Below, one piece after another: positions 26,652 to 35,337 of a stretch of DNA of 50,626 nucleotides (positions within the stretch are counted from its first letter, which is position 1; every line of letters starts with the position of its first letter). The DNA comes from Bacteroidales bacterium (GTDB taxonomy: Bacteria > Bacteroidota > Bacteroidia > Bacteroidales > F082), in assembly GCA_017395365.1 (NCBI GenBank), contig JAFPUN010000005.1, positions 1 through 50,626 of the forward strand, read 5' to 3'. The position numbers and the translations under genes are program-made. Under the pieces are notes generated by a model, which searched no databases, was not told the origin of the DNA, and saw only the letters and a list, made by a program, of their open reading frames with translations.

Positions 26652-28175
26652 TCATTCCTTCACCACCTTATCCGAATAAGCCTTCCCATCCGCCATGGTG
26701 ACGCGCAAGGTGTAGGTGCCGGTGGGCAGCTGGCTCATGTCGATGCTTCCGAAGTTGCTCCGTTGCACGCGCACCAAGCGGCCTTGCAGGTCGAAGAGCT
26801 CGATTTGCTTGGGCTGAACGTCGGGGGGAAATTGTAGGCGCAGATTGTCGTGGACGGGGTTGGGCCAATACGTGTATGGGCGGCCGTCCTGAACTAAAAA
26901 CTCGTCTGTCCCCACCATGCCTTCAGAGTTGATTTTTAGGACGAAAAGGTCATAACGATCCGATGCTTCATTATATGCACCGCCCGTTACAATGCAACCA
27001 CCGTCGTTGGTCGCAAGAAGGTAAGTGGCTTCCAAGTATCTTGAAGGATAGGAATAAGACTTCTCCCATATTACACCAAGGGTGTCATCCGTCTTGGTAA
27101 TAACAAGACGATTGGGAAACGGATAAGAGATCACGTCGTCGAGGCTGAAACATCCATGATAAATACTTTGCCCTTTTTTATCAATGTCAATGGCGTTGAA
27201 GCTTATAGGAACTTCTGCAGAATTGTTTTTGCTTCCGATGACCAAATAATTCTTGATGTTTCCTTCCAGGTCTGACGAGAAAAACAGGGTAGATCTGTCG
27301 GTTTCATAAGTTGCGACACCAATACGCCAAACCTCCAAAGCCCTGTCGGAAAACAACAAGATAGAGTCGTTGAAAACCTGTACTGTACCATTGGCAAGTG
27401 CATCATTCGTTATCAAATGGACGGTGTCGCCCAAGGTTTCAATAATTTCTCCGTATTCGTGCAGGGTGTCGAACACGAAATCATCATTGAAGCCGAACAA
27501 ACGTGGCAGTACAGTAGGATGCCCTGGTTCCTGATAGGAGTTTCTGTACTCCCCAAAACGGTTGCCTTCTGGAAATTCAAATATGGCGTTAATCCAGATG
27601 CCACTTCCACAGTCTTCCGTTTCCTCGTGAAATTTCGTCAGTGTCCCGTCAAGGGCAATTCTCATGTACCAACGATGATAGGCATGTTCGGGGCGAAGAG
27701 AGATGGCAAACAAGAAATCGCCATCACTTGTGAACAAGGATCTCTGCGTAATGGATCGAGGGCATTCGCCTGGAAACTCTACCTCTTTCAAATACAACAG
27801 TTCGAGTTCTTCGCTGAAATGCATGACAAAAGGCTTCGATATTTGCTCGTCAAAGTGTACGAAATGACCTATGGCATAGAACGCATCCGTATGCCAAGGG
27901 TCGCGGTATAACCCCACGACACCTGAGAACACGTCATCGTTGCCGATGGGCAGTGTTCTGAGCAAAACGCCGTCTTGGGAGATTTTTTTCAGTTCACCAC
28001 GGCCTCCGTAATAGTCATACACGGCGATAATAAGGCAACTGTCATCGGTTTCGATGGCGGCACTGGCGCAAAACGACTTTTCCGCTTGCTCATACACGTT
28101 GAAGAAGCCTTCCCTTTGCGGGAAGGCTGTAGCGCAGCATAGCGACAAGGATAAAATTATCAGTAGTTTTTTCAT
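26652..28175 (-). CDS. T9SS type A sorting-domain secreted protein
   Basis: 507 residues. Signal peptide MKKLLIILSLSLCCATAFPQ. The body has short beta-rich repeats about events and times (for example ETDDSCLIIAVYDYYGGRGELKKI, LLATNDGGCIVTGGAYNEASD), as in propeller-like proteins. The end WPNPVHDNLRLQFP, IELFDLQGRLVR, LPTGTYTLRVTMADGK is the type A T9SS C-terminal domain, so it should cross the outer membrane by type IX secretion and be surface-attached or released. It lies 8 bases behind the lipoprotein gene. No enzyme domain recognised. Confidence 0.88.
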   Translation of the reverse strand: MKKLLIILSLSLCCATAFPQREGFFNVYEQAEKSFCASAAIETDDSCLIIAVYDYYGGRGELKKISQDGVLLRTLPIGNDDVFSGVVGLYRDPWHTDAFYAIGHFVHFDEQISKPFVMHFSEELELLYLKEVEFPGECPRSITQRSLFTSDGDFLFAISLRPEHAYHRWYMRIALDGTLTKFHEETEDCGSGIWINAIFEFPEGNRFGEYRNSYQEPGHPTVLPRLFGFNDDFVFDTLHEYGEIIETLGDTVHLITNDALANGTVQVFNDSILLFSDRALEVWRIGVATYETDRSTLFFSSDLEGNIKNYLVIGSKNNSAEVPISFNAIDIDKKGQSIYHGCFSLDDVISYPFPNRLVITKTDDTLGVIWEKSYSYPSRYLEATYLLATNDGGCIVTGGAYNEASDRYDLFVLKINSEGMVGTDEFLVQDGRPYTYWPNPVHDNLRLQFPPDVQPKQIELFDLQGRLVRVQRSNFGSIDMSQLPTGTYTLRVTMADGKAYSDKVVKE

Positions 28176-28183
28176 AACATAAG

Positions 28184-29191
28184 CTAATAAGCTGGGCCTA
28201 CGTTAGTACAATTTGGTTTAGCCGTGGTGTAACCACAACAAAATGTATAAAAATATTCTGGTTCTATAGATAAATAATGGTCTAAAAAACAAGTATCAAT
28301 ATCCGTGACAACATGACCCAAAGGTCTCCAAGCCTCATTTGACAAAATCTGACACAAATTATTGTAGTAATATGTCATTTCAGGATATTCGACACAATGA
28401 CTAATCACCTCACTACCCAATCCACACCATAGACGATAATGATAATTGTAATAGACATTAGGATTGTCCTCTTCAAAACTATCTGCATGGAGGTAATGGG
28501 GGCCTGATGGATTCGAATAGTAGATTCTCCCGTTTTCACAAGCAAGTATAGGGCGATTGTTTAGATAAACCTTTTCTAACATAGAGACATGGTCGTCACC
28601 GACGCAGGTTCCATCGCATTTGCCAAGTTGTTCCCACACACGCCAGTTGTCCGTTTCATCAAAACTAACTTTTAAATCGTCTTCCACAAAGCCCCTTGTA
28701 GTAAGTATCAACGAGATATTGGCGGTATCTTGTTTGGCTTTTTGTTCAATGTGGCAAGATATTAAAAGCACACTCTTTTCAGGAATATCTATTTTGTCAT
28801 ATGTATTGAGAATCATTGCGAAAGCCGAATTATATGATTTTGCAAGTTGAGCCAAATCGACCGTTCCTCCAGTAAGAGATAAAGGTACATATAAAGTGTC
28901 CCGTTGTAGTTTGTTTGTTGCATAATTGGCATCTCCAAAATCAAAGTTGAGCAAATTGCACAAATCACGCTGCGCTTGTTCAAGGCTGATGGTTTCCTCG
29001 CCTTTTTGGGCGGAAAGCAGTTTTTTCTTGAACGAAATCAGGTATTCGTCCATGTTGTCAGAGCATTGAACACTCTGTTCTTCGTTGTAGGATTTCTGTT
29101 CTTGTTTTTCCTTTTTACAGGACACGAAGGCCACGGTGGTGGCCACAATTGCCAAAGCGATGATGGCAATAATTGATTTTGAGTTTTTCAT
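28184..29191 (-). CDS. Hypothetical lipoprotein
   Basis: 335 residues. Lipoprotein signal with Cys in VAFVSCKKEKQEQ (about residue 25). The rest is soluble: GEETISLEQAQRDLCNLLNFDFGDANY near the N-terminus and a Cys-rich C-terminal half (GKCDGTCVGDDH, FYTFCCGYTTAKPNC). It is AT-richer than the biosynthetic genes. Middle gene of the DUF3244-lipoprotein-T9SS operon. Family not recognised. Confidence 0.8.
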   Translation of the reverse strand: MKNSKSIIAIIALAIVATTVAFVSCKKEKQEQKSYNEEQSVQCSDNMDEYLISFKKKLLSAQKGEETISLEQAQRDLCNLLNFDFGDANYATNKLQRDTLYVPLSLTGGTVDLAQLAKSYNSAFAMILNTYDKIDIPEKSVLLISCHIEQKAKQDTANISLILTTRGFVEDDLKVSFDETDNWRVWEQLGKCDGTCVGDDHVSMLEKVYLNNRPILACENGRIYYSNPSGPHYLHADSFEEDNPNVYYNYHYRLWCGLGSEVISHCVEYPEMTYYYNNLCQILSNEAWRPLGHVVTDIDTCFLDHYLSIEPEYFYTFCCGYTTAKPNCTNVGPAY

Positions 29192-29233
29192 AATGATTTG
29201 AGTTTAATTTGTTAGTAATATGTGAATTTAAGA

Positions 29234-29650
29234 TTACTCTTTCTCGAAATCGCCATCGGCATATCCATTAGCGTTGCTAAGTTCCACGGTGTAGGAGCCA
29301 CTTGCGGCAGAGGTGAAGGGGATGATGACCACCTGCTGCACGGACGTGTTCACCACAGTGCTGTAGACAAGATTCCCCGCGCCGTTATAGATCGAAATGT
29401 TCACGTTTCCGAGATCTTCGTTGAAACCGATATAAATGTCATCATCGCTGGCACCGGCTACAATTGAATTGGGGTTGATGCCAAACATCAGTGTGCCATG
29501 CAACACGATTACATCATATCCATGAGGGACATTGTCTTCCATATCCCTATTATTAATGGAGCAAATGTTCTCCACGTTGGCGGCTTGGATTTGCCATGAG
29601 AAAAGGCCTAATATGCAAAGGCCCACAAGAATAAGTACGTTTTTCTTCAT
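29234..29650 (-). CDS. DUF3244-like exported protein
   Basis: 138 residues from ATG 29650, chosen because a promoter (29705-29734) excludes earlier in-frame starts. Signal peptide MKKNVLILVGLCILGLFSWQIQA. The beta-sandwich part with DDIYIGFNEDLGNVNISIYNGAGNLVYS and SGSYTVELSNANGYADGDFE matches small DUF3244 proteins of Bacteroidales. Function unknown. First gene of a three-gene operon of exported proteins beside a TPR-HTH regulator. Confidence 0.85.
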   Translation of the reverse strand: MKKNVLILVGLCILGLFSWQIQAANVENICSINNRDMEDNVPHGYDVIVLHGTLMFGINPNSIVAGASDDDIYIGFNEDLGNVNISIYNGAGNLVYSTVVNTSVQQVVIIPFTSAASGSYTVELSNANGYADGDFEKE

Positions 29651-29704
29651 TGCTTCTGTGATTAATTGTTTATTGTTAAGATTGTGCTGAAACGTTTCAT
29701 GGTG

Positions 29705-29734
29705 CAAAAGTAACACGACTAATTTGTTTGTCAA
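29705..29734 (-). promoter_or_regulatory. Promoter of the DUF3244 operon
   Basis: On minus: TTG at 29734-29732, 19 bases, then TACTTTTG at 29712-29705. This exactly matches the Bacteroidetes consensus spacing. Confidence 0.75.
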
Positions 29735-29865
29735 TAGAGATACAACTCTGTTTTTGCCATGTACAATTTTTTCTCGCATTTAAAATCGCAAACTGTTGAT
29801 ACACAACAAAAACAAAAAACGGATGGTACAATAATTATTTGGTTCTGATGCAAATACGTGACGCC

Positions 29866-29890
29866 TAAAACGGCACGAAAATTCGTTTTA
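29866..29890. terminator. Possible hairpin behind the TPR-HTH gene
   Basis: TAAAACG (29866-29872) / CGTTTTA (29884-29890) just past the stop of the TPR-HTH gene. Short stem and no long U tract, so weak. Confidence 0.35.
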
Positions 29891-29913
29891 AAAGCTACAA
29901 GGAACAAAGAAGG

Positions 29914-31668
29914 TCAATGGGAGATGACTTGGCGAAGCTGCTCCTTCATTTTTTCAGGCTTCAGGTTTAGTTTGTCCCGTAGTTTGCTCCGATTCTTGTC
30001 GATGGTAAATTTGCTTATTTCCAGTATCTCGGCCATCTCCTTATTGGAAAGATCAGAAAACGACAACAGGCAAACCCTTGTTTCCGTCTCGTTCAGTTCG
30101 GGATATTTCTGGCGCAAGACATTATAGACGCCAGGATACACTTTTTCTATTTCCTCCAATACTGCATCGAAGACCTTCTCCTTTCCATTCATCAGTTTAA
30201 ACACAATAGGACTCCATTCCTTATTTGGGTCTTGGGCTTGTTTTTTTGTGCGGTAGGCGGCAACAATCAAACGGAGACGCGAAGAAAGCTCTTGTTCCTG
30301 ATAGGAAGTCTTGACCGCTTCCTGAAGGTCTTTTTTCAGATTGTCAATTTGCCTTTTCATTTCCGCTTCCGCTTCCATCATTTGCTTGTGACGCAATTGC
30401 AAAAAAATAATAATGATGGTTGATGAAAGTAATAATAAACTAATAATCAAGATGATTCTATGTCGTAAGATAATTTTTCTATTCAGTTCATTTTGAAGGT
30501 TGTCGTAGTCATATTGCTGTTGGATGCGATATATGGTTTGTTCCTGCCTTTGCTGCATTACGGCATAGAGGATGTCCTCGTGTCTTTCCCTATACAACAA
30601 TGCCAATGAGTCTTCGTTTCGACTTGTAGAGAACTTATACAAAGCATCGAATACGGCCAATTGTGTTTCAAGTGTTGCTTTTGTGGTTGGAATTAAGGCT
30701 TCTGTTTTCTTGTAATAATAATTGGCAGAATCCATCTGGCCCTTGTCAAAGTATACATTGCCCAGATTCAGGTTGACTAACAACAATTCTTTTCCATCAA
30801 AACTTCGATTGCCTTCAATTTGTCTCAAACACTGTATGGTTTGGTCATATTTGCCCTGAATACGGTATAGCACAGCATGGTTGTAGAGGATTTTTCTTCT
30901 GACCTTATCAGAATGCCCTTTCTCGGCGTGAACTATACTTTGTTGAAGACATAATTCTGAACTGTCATATTGCTCCTTTATCATGAAAACTACCGCTTTG
31001 CTATTTTCTATAGAAGCCCTTTCGAGAAAATGATTCCCGATAAATCGCTCAGATTTTTGAAGTAAATCCATGGCTTCTTGCTCCATGTAATCATTATAAA
31101 GCATCTTTCCCATGCAATACTCAGCAAATGCCATGGCAAGGCTGTCTCCCGCAAGCTCTCCATATTCCTCCGCCTCCTTGAACGACCGCATGGCGGCTTC
31201 CTTCTCGTCGTAGTGCTGCTGCACGAAACCGCTGTAGAGCGCGGCGTGGGCGGCCTTGCCGTATTGCTTCTTGCGGGCATAATAGGCAGCGGCATGCTCC
31301 AACTCGGGGCTGGTGGAGAGGTTGGCGTGGTCGTCGAAGAAATCGTCATCCATGATGGGGGATATGGTAGAGACGTTTCCTGAAACGTCTCCCAATGTAT
31401 CGTTGTTTTTTGAGACGTTTCGGGAAACGTCTCTACAGCCGAAGAGGGCCTAGGCCTGCAACAAGGCCATGTCCATGCGCTCACGCTCGCTGAAGCTCGC
31501 GGGCATGCGCAGCACGCTGTCGATCAATCGAACGGCGCTGTCGGGCAAGGTATCGGCCAACCGCTCGGCACGCTTCACCATGCGGCGCGCCTCGCGCGTG
31601 GTGGCGTCGCAGGCGGTCAAGACCGCCAATAAGAATACTAATCCTATGAAAAGGTTTCGCGGTTTCAT
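29914..31668 (-). pseudogene. TPR-HTH sensor regulator interrupted by one in-frame stop
   Basis: One frame runs from ATG 31668 to the stop at 29914, broken only by TAG at 31450-31452. Before it: lipoprotein signal FLLAVLTAC and LPDSAVRLIDSVLRM...ERERMDMALLQA. After it: ALFGC, then the repeat-derived RDVSRNVSKNNDTLGDVSGN, then DLSTSPELE-type TPR repeats, one membrane helix (IILIISLLLLSSTIIIIFL), a coiled coil and a LuxR-like HTH (ETRVCLLSFSDLSNKEMAEI, FTIDKNRSKLRDKL). Relatives usually read LLQAEAL here, so GAG to TAG is likely. The downstream part could restart at Met 31395 without a signal. Probably a recent pseudogene, a sequencing error or a suppressed stop. Confidence 0.8.
31368..31436. 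repeat. GAGACGTTTC palindromic repeat inside the TPR-HTH gene
   Basis: Outer arms GTAGAGACGTTTCC (31368-31381) and its exact complement at 31423-31436 enclose two smaller palindromes (GAGACGTTTC..GAAACGTCTC). It is read in frame by the interrupted TPR-HTH gene, 14 bases downstream of the stop codon. Confidence 0.8.
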
Positions 31669-31673
31669 CACCG

Positions 31674-31704
31674 CAAAGATAGTGTTTTTTGCTTACTCAG
31701 CAAA
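31674..31704 (-). promoter_or_regulatory. Consensus promoter placed almost at the TPR-HTH start codon
   Basis: On minus: TTTG (31704-31701), 19 bases, TATCTTTG (31681-31674), then only 5 bases to ATG 31668. A transcript from here would have almost no leader. Confidence 0.65.
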
Positions 31705-32331
31705 GACTTTCTCCCCTATCGCCTCATTCAGCTTGATGTCCTCAAAGCGAATCGAGGTGACGTCGCCACCCGCATCTTTGAACTCGACACGGCTGATGCC
31801 ATTGGTCTTCTTGTCGAAACGAAACACCAACTGGCTGAACATGCGCTTCATGTCGCGACGCTTGGGGGTCATCTCGGCACGCCAAAAAGTGTCGTCGTCG
31901 TACATCACGACATCGAACACCGTGGTGTCGAACAGTTTCTTGCCCGAGGCGCTGCCCATGATGAGACCCACCATGCCTTGGTACATGCGGCCCGACTTAC
32001 CATCGAGCACCTCGGCCTGGCCGTCGGTCACCTTCACGATGCGGTCGCCATTGACCACCAAGGCGAAAGCATAGGGCATGATGTATTCCCAGCGCATCTT
32101 GTCGGGCGAGACAAAATGCATCGTGCCCTCCGCCACCGATGGCTCGGCCAGCATCGTAGAGACCTTGCTCTGCACAAAACGGCATTGCATGGTCTTCATG
32201 CCCATGGCCGCCTCCGTCAGTTGGGCCATCACTTCCTGGCTTTGCTTGTCCGACAACGGCACATCGGTTTGTGCCACCGCTACCGTCGCCATCGCAACAG
32301 CCATCACTATCATCAAGATTCTTTTCATCAT
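31693..32331 (-). CDS. LolA-like outer-membrane lipid/lipoprotein carrier
   Basis: 212 residues from ATG 32331, which overlaps the upstream stop (ATGA). Signal peptide MMKRILMIVMAVAMATVAVAQ. LolA fold motifs: MQCRFVQSKVSTMLAEPSVAEGTMHFVSPDKMRWEYIMPYAFALVVNGDRI. LolA-like proteins in aryl-polyene and flexirubin loci are thought to carry the polyene lipid across the periplasm. Last gene of the TAL-to-LolA operon. Confidence 0.9.
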   Translation of the reverse strand: MMKRILMIVMAVAMATVAVAQTDVPLSDKQSQEVMAQLTEAAMGMKTMQCRFVQSKVSTMLAEPSVAEGTMHFVSPDKMRWEYIMPYAFALVVNGDRIVKVTDGQAEVLDGKSGRMYQGMVGLIMGSASGKKLFDTTVFDVVMYDDDTFWRAEMTPKRRDMKRMFSQLVFRFDKKTNGISRVEFKDAGGDVTSIRFEDIKLNEAIGEKVFAE

Positions 32332-32690
32332 TTCATACTGATCAAGACACACCCTACCACGATAAGCACCACACCGATCCATCGGGTGAGGGGTATGCTC
32401 TCATGAAACAAAAAGAATGCCAAAAACATGCCAAAGATGAAACTTAGGCTCGACAAAGGATAAGCCTGGCTAAACTCCATCTTCTTCAGCACATAAGCCC
32501 ACAAAAGGAATGACACACTAAAGAACCCTGTCATCATGAACAGGATCCATCCATGCTCCATGGTAACATGTTTGACATACTCCCAGTTCCACTGAAACTT
32601 TCCCATCCGGTTCAAGAATAGCTTGAACATGGCTTGGCCTCCCGCTAACGAACCGGCCTGCAATAACACGAGTATTATATATTTCCACAT
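32328..32690 (-). CDS. Small EamA/SMR-like four-helix membrane transporter
   Basis: 120 residues with four hydrophobic helices (WKYIILVLLQAGSLAGGQAMF, WILFMMTGFFSVSFLLWAYV, YPLSSLSFIFGMFLAFFLF, RWIGVVLIVVGCVLISM). The SMR/EamA pattern QAYPLSSLSFI is visible. Such half-size transporters act as dimers; relatives are ArnE/F-like lipid-sugar flippases. Its place between the ketosynthase fusion and LolA suggests flipping of a lipid-linked intermediate (inference). Confidence 0.82.
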   Translation of the reverse strand: MWKYIILVLLQAGSLAGGQAMFKLFLNRMGKFQWNWEYVKHVTMEHGWILFMMTGFFSVSFLLWAYVLKKMEFSQAYPLSSLSFIFGMFLAFFLFHESIPLTRWIGVVLIVVGCVLISMK

Positions 32691-32696
32691 TTCTCT

Positions 32697-35021
32697 TTAC
32701 TTTTCCAATAAAACCATCGTATAGTCATTCCCATCGGAGCGGTTGAACAACAACAGGCAGGTAGGCCGCTTGTCGGAGACCAAGTTGGCATCGACGAAGC
32801 ACTCGGCTGGCACATGACCCACCTTGAGGCATTGCGCTGCCACATAGAAACCCAATCCCGAGGCAGTGAAGTTTTCACCAAACAGGTGTTTGTATTTCAG
32901 CAAAGGCTTGTCGCCAAAGAGGGTCTTCGTCTCGACAAGGTAAGCTTTGTCATTCTCATGGTTGCCGCTGATGCCCGTAAGGATGTAGTCGACATCGGCA
33001 AGGCTGCGCTCGGCCGACTGCAGCATGGTGGTTACGGCATCCATCAAGTCGTTCATCGTGGGCAGGTGCAGCATCTTAAGGCCGGTAAGACGACAGAGAG
33101 GTTTTGTCTCTGGATTGCTTCTTCCGTTTTCACGGAATGATGCCTCGCAATGACGAGACAATACCACCGAGACGGCCACTTCGCCGCAGCGTTCGTCGTC
33201 CTGGCCCATCACGCCGCCTTTTTTCATGATGCGGTAGAAGGTTTCCGTCATCTCGTCGTGGCAGCCCACCATAGCCGAGCCGATCTTGCCCAAGCGGAAC
33301 TGGAGCCAAGCGTCGTGCAGGGCGCTCTCAAACGAAATGCCTTTGTGTGCGTAGGTGGCGTTGTAGTTGTAGTTCTTCGTCTGGATAGCCACCAGCGAGC
33401 TGATGGTGTTGTGGGTCGACTGCATGAAATAGGTAGGTTTCAGCAGCTGCTCGCCTTCATTGGATAGGGCGTCGAGGAAGAACTCGGTGTTCTCGATGCA
33501 GCCAAAGCCTGTTCCAGTCATGATGGCATCGACGGTGTCGCAGCCAGCTTCTTTCAAAGCCTCTTTCGAGGTGGCCAAGGCGCGTTTCAGGATGCGACCC
33601 ATGCGGCGTGCCTCAATGGGAGAGACATACTCTTTGAAGCCTGGGTCGATAGAGCGCGTGAAAGGCACTTCATACTTGATGGGGTTATCCATCCACTCCT
33701 CGCTTAGCGGCTGCTGCATGGAGATCTGCTTGGCGGAGAGGACGAAAATTTGACTTCGGGACTTCGAGACTTCGGGACTTCGAGGTGTCTGATGATTCTG
33801 CTGTCCCGCAGTCTCGCAGTCCCGCAGTCCCGTAGTCGCAGAAAGCAAGAGCGACGAGTCATTACCGCCAAAGCCGAAGGCGTTGCAGAGCACATGCTTC
33901 AGCGTCTTCTTTTCGGGTTTAGCCACGGGAACGATGCCATCGTCCATGGGCTGCGACCAGTTGAGGTTGACCGGCAGGAAGCCGTGCTGCAACGCAAGGA
34001 TACAGAACACGGCCTCGATGGAACCCGAGGCGCTGGTGGTGTGGCCAGTGAAGGGCTTCGTCGACGATACGGGAGGCACCTTACCCTCGAAGAGGCGCAT
34101 CATGGCCTGGCTCTCGCTGACATCGTTGTTGGGCGTACCCGTGCCGTGTGCGTTGATGTAGTCGATGTCGGAAGGCTGCAGCCCAGCCAAGGCCAAAGCC
34201 TCTCTCATGGCGCGATAGGCGCCTTCTCCGTCGGGAGAAGAGGCGGTCTGATGGTAGGCATCGCAGGCGTTGCCATAGCCCGACAAAAGGGCCTGGGGCG
34301 CCACGCCGCGTCGTTTGGCACTCTCGGCCGACTCGAGCACGAGATAGGCAGCGCCCTCGCCAAGGTTGAGGCCATGGCGCGTGGCATCAAAGGGCCTACA
34401 AGCCTCGGTGTCGAGAATCATCAACGAGTTGAAACCGTTGAGGTGGAACTTGGTGATGCACTCGCTGCCACCTACCACCACAATGTCGGCTTCGCCGCAA
34501 CGGATCATATTGGCACCTTGAATGACCGCATTGGCGGCCGAAGAGCATGCGGTGGCCAGCGTGGTGGCAAAAGCGAACCTCCCGAAATGACCTGCCGTCA
34601 TCTCGGAACAACTGCCGCAGTCGTAAACGGAGATGTATTCCTTGTGTGCGTCACCGTTGAGGTAGTCGAGATAGTACTGCTCGCTCATGTCCATACCGCC
34701 TACGGTGGTGCCTGAAATGAAGCCCACCTTGGGCAGCATGTCGGGAGTGAGACGCGCCTCGTCCAAGGCCTCGCCCAACGCCAACATGCCCATCAGTGCG
34801 GTGCGCGTGGTGACAGCGTCTTGAGGGATGCCAAGACGCTCACGCATCTCGGCGTCGGTCAGCTTCACCTCGCCGACAGGAAACTCTTTGTGTGCCGTCT
34901 TCAGGTATTTCAACGGGCCCACGCCCGAGCGGTTGGTCAAGAGCGCCTCCAAGGTGGCGGCCTTGCCAAGACCTATTGCCGATACTACACCGGTGCCAGT
35001 TATGTAAATCGGGTCTGTCAT
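32697..35021 (-). CDS. Ketosynthase fused to chain-length-factor-like partner
   Basis: 774 residues. Residues 1-392 are a complete ketosynthase: active Cys in ATACSSAANAV (about 158), His in INAHGTGTPNND (about 290), Lys/His in STKPFTGHTTSASG (about 320) and the end NAFGFGGNDSSLLLS. Residues about 393-424 are encoded by a dispersed repeat. Residues about 425-774 are a ketosynthase-like protein without the Cys (QSTHNTISSLVAIQT at the active-site position), like a chain-length factor. Related loci normally encode these as two genes. Residues near 621-640 (SRHCEASFRENGRSN) are a second repeat insertion. It starts directly after the ACP stop. Confidence 0.9.
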   Translation of the reverse strand: MTDPIYITGTGVVSAIGLGKAATLEALLTNRSGVGPLKYLKTAHKEFPVGEVKLTDAEMRERLGIPQDAVTTRTALMGMLALGEALDEARLTPDMLPKVGFISGTTVGGMDMSEQYYLDYLNGDAHKEYISVYDCGSCSEMTAGHFGRFAFATTLATACSSAANAVIQGANMIRCGEADIVVVGGSECITKFHLNGFNSLMILDTEACRPFDATRHGLNLGEGAAYLVLESAESAKRRGVAPQALLSGYGNACDAYHQTASSPDGEGAYRAMREALALAGLQPSDIDYINAHGTGTPNNDVSESQAMMRLFEGKVPPVSSTKPFTGHTTSASGSIEAVFCILALQHGFLPVNLNWSQPMDDGIVPVAKPEKKTLKHVLCNAFGFGGNDSSLLLSATTGLRDCETAGQQNHQTPRSPEVSKSRSQIFVLSAKQISMQQPLSEEWMDNPIKYEVPFTRSIDPGFKEYVSPIEARRMGRILKRALATSKEALKEAGCDTVDAIMTGTGFGCIENTEFFLDALSNEGEQLLKPTYFMQSTHNTISSLVAIQTKNYNYNATYAHKGISFESALHDAWLQFRLGKIGSAMVGCHDEMTETFYRIMKKGGVMGQDDERCGEVAVSVVLSRHCEASFRENGRSNPETKPLCRLTGLKMLHLPTMNDLMDAVTTMLQSAERSLADVDYILTGISGNHENDKAYLVETKTLFGDKPLLKYKHLFGENFTASGLGFYVAAQCLKVGHVPAECFVDANLVSDKRPTCLLLFNRSDGNDYTMVLLEK
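33104..33161. repeat. CGTCATTGCGAGG-type compound palindrome inside the CLF-like domain
   Basis: Nested inverted repeats on minus: TTGTCTC...GAGACAA outside, ATTGC...GCAAT next, TTCCGT-gaaa-ACGGAA at the centre. The same family begins CGTCATTGCGAGG, a widespread bacterial repeat. Translated in frame as SRHCEASFRENGRSNPETK. Confidence 0.8.
33752..33838. repeat. GGGACTTCGGGAC / GTCTCGCAGTCCC repeat, coding copy
   Basis: Left arm of GACTTCGGGA units and right arm of CGCAGTC(T/C)C units. It matches the intergenic copies at 3487-3559 and 40338-40427. Here it has no stop in the read frame and encodes the linker between ketosynthase and CLF. Confidence 0.85.
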
Positions 35022-35279
35022 TTATTTTGTCCTGTTCTTCTGGATGAAGTCGGCCATCACTGCCACCGACTTGAAGATTTCCTTGCCTTGCGAGGGGTCT
35101 TGCAACTTGATGCCATAGTTCTTCTCCATCAGTACGATGAGTTCAAGGGCGTCGATGGAATCAAGGCCGAGGCCTTCGCCAAACAGAGAGGCGTTTTCGT
35201 CGATGTCTTCGGGCTTCATGTCTTCAAGGTTCAAAGCCTCGATAATCTGTTGCTTCAGGGTGTAAATCAGTTCGTCCAT
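35022..35279 (-). CDS. Acyl carrier protein (first of two)
   Basis: 85 residues. The phosphopantetheine Ser lies in GLGLDSIDALELIVLMEKNYG (about residue 40). Acidic four-helix ACP pattern with MKPEDIDENASLFGEG before it. It carries the growing chain as a thioester. It is directly followed by the ketosynthase-CLF fusion with no gap. Confidence 0.92.
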   Translation of the reverse strand: MDELIYTLKQQIIEALNLEDMKPEDIDENASLFGEGLGLDSIDALELIVLMEKNYGIKLQDPSQGKEIFKSVAVMADFIQKNRTK

Positions 35280-35282
35280 TTG

Positions 35283-35323
35283 TATTGTTGTTGAATTGTT
35301 GATTGTTGAATTGTTGAATTGTT
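35283..35323. repeat. TTGTTGAATTGTTGA tandem repeat
   Basis: Repeated TTGTTGAAT units fill most of the 58-base gap between the ACP start and the upstream gene stop. Confidence 0.65.
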
Positions 35324-35337
35324 GTTATGTTTAGTCC

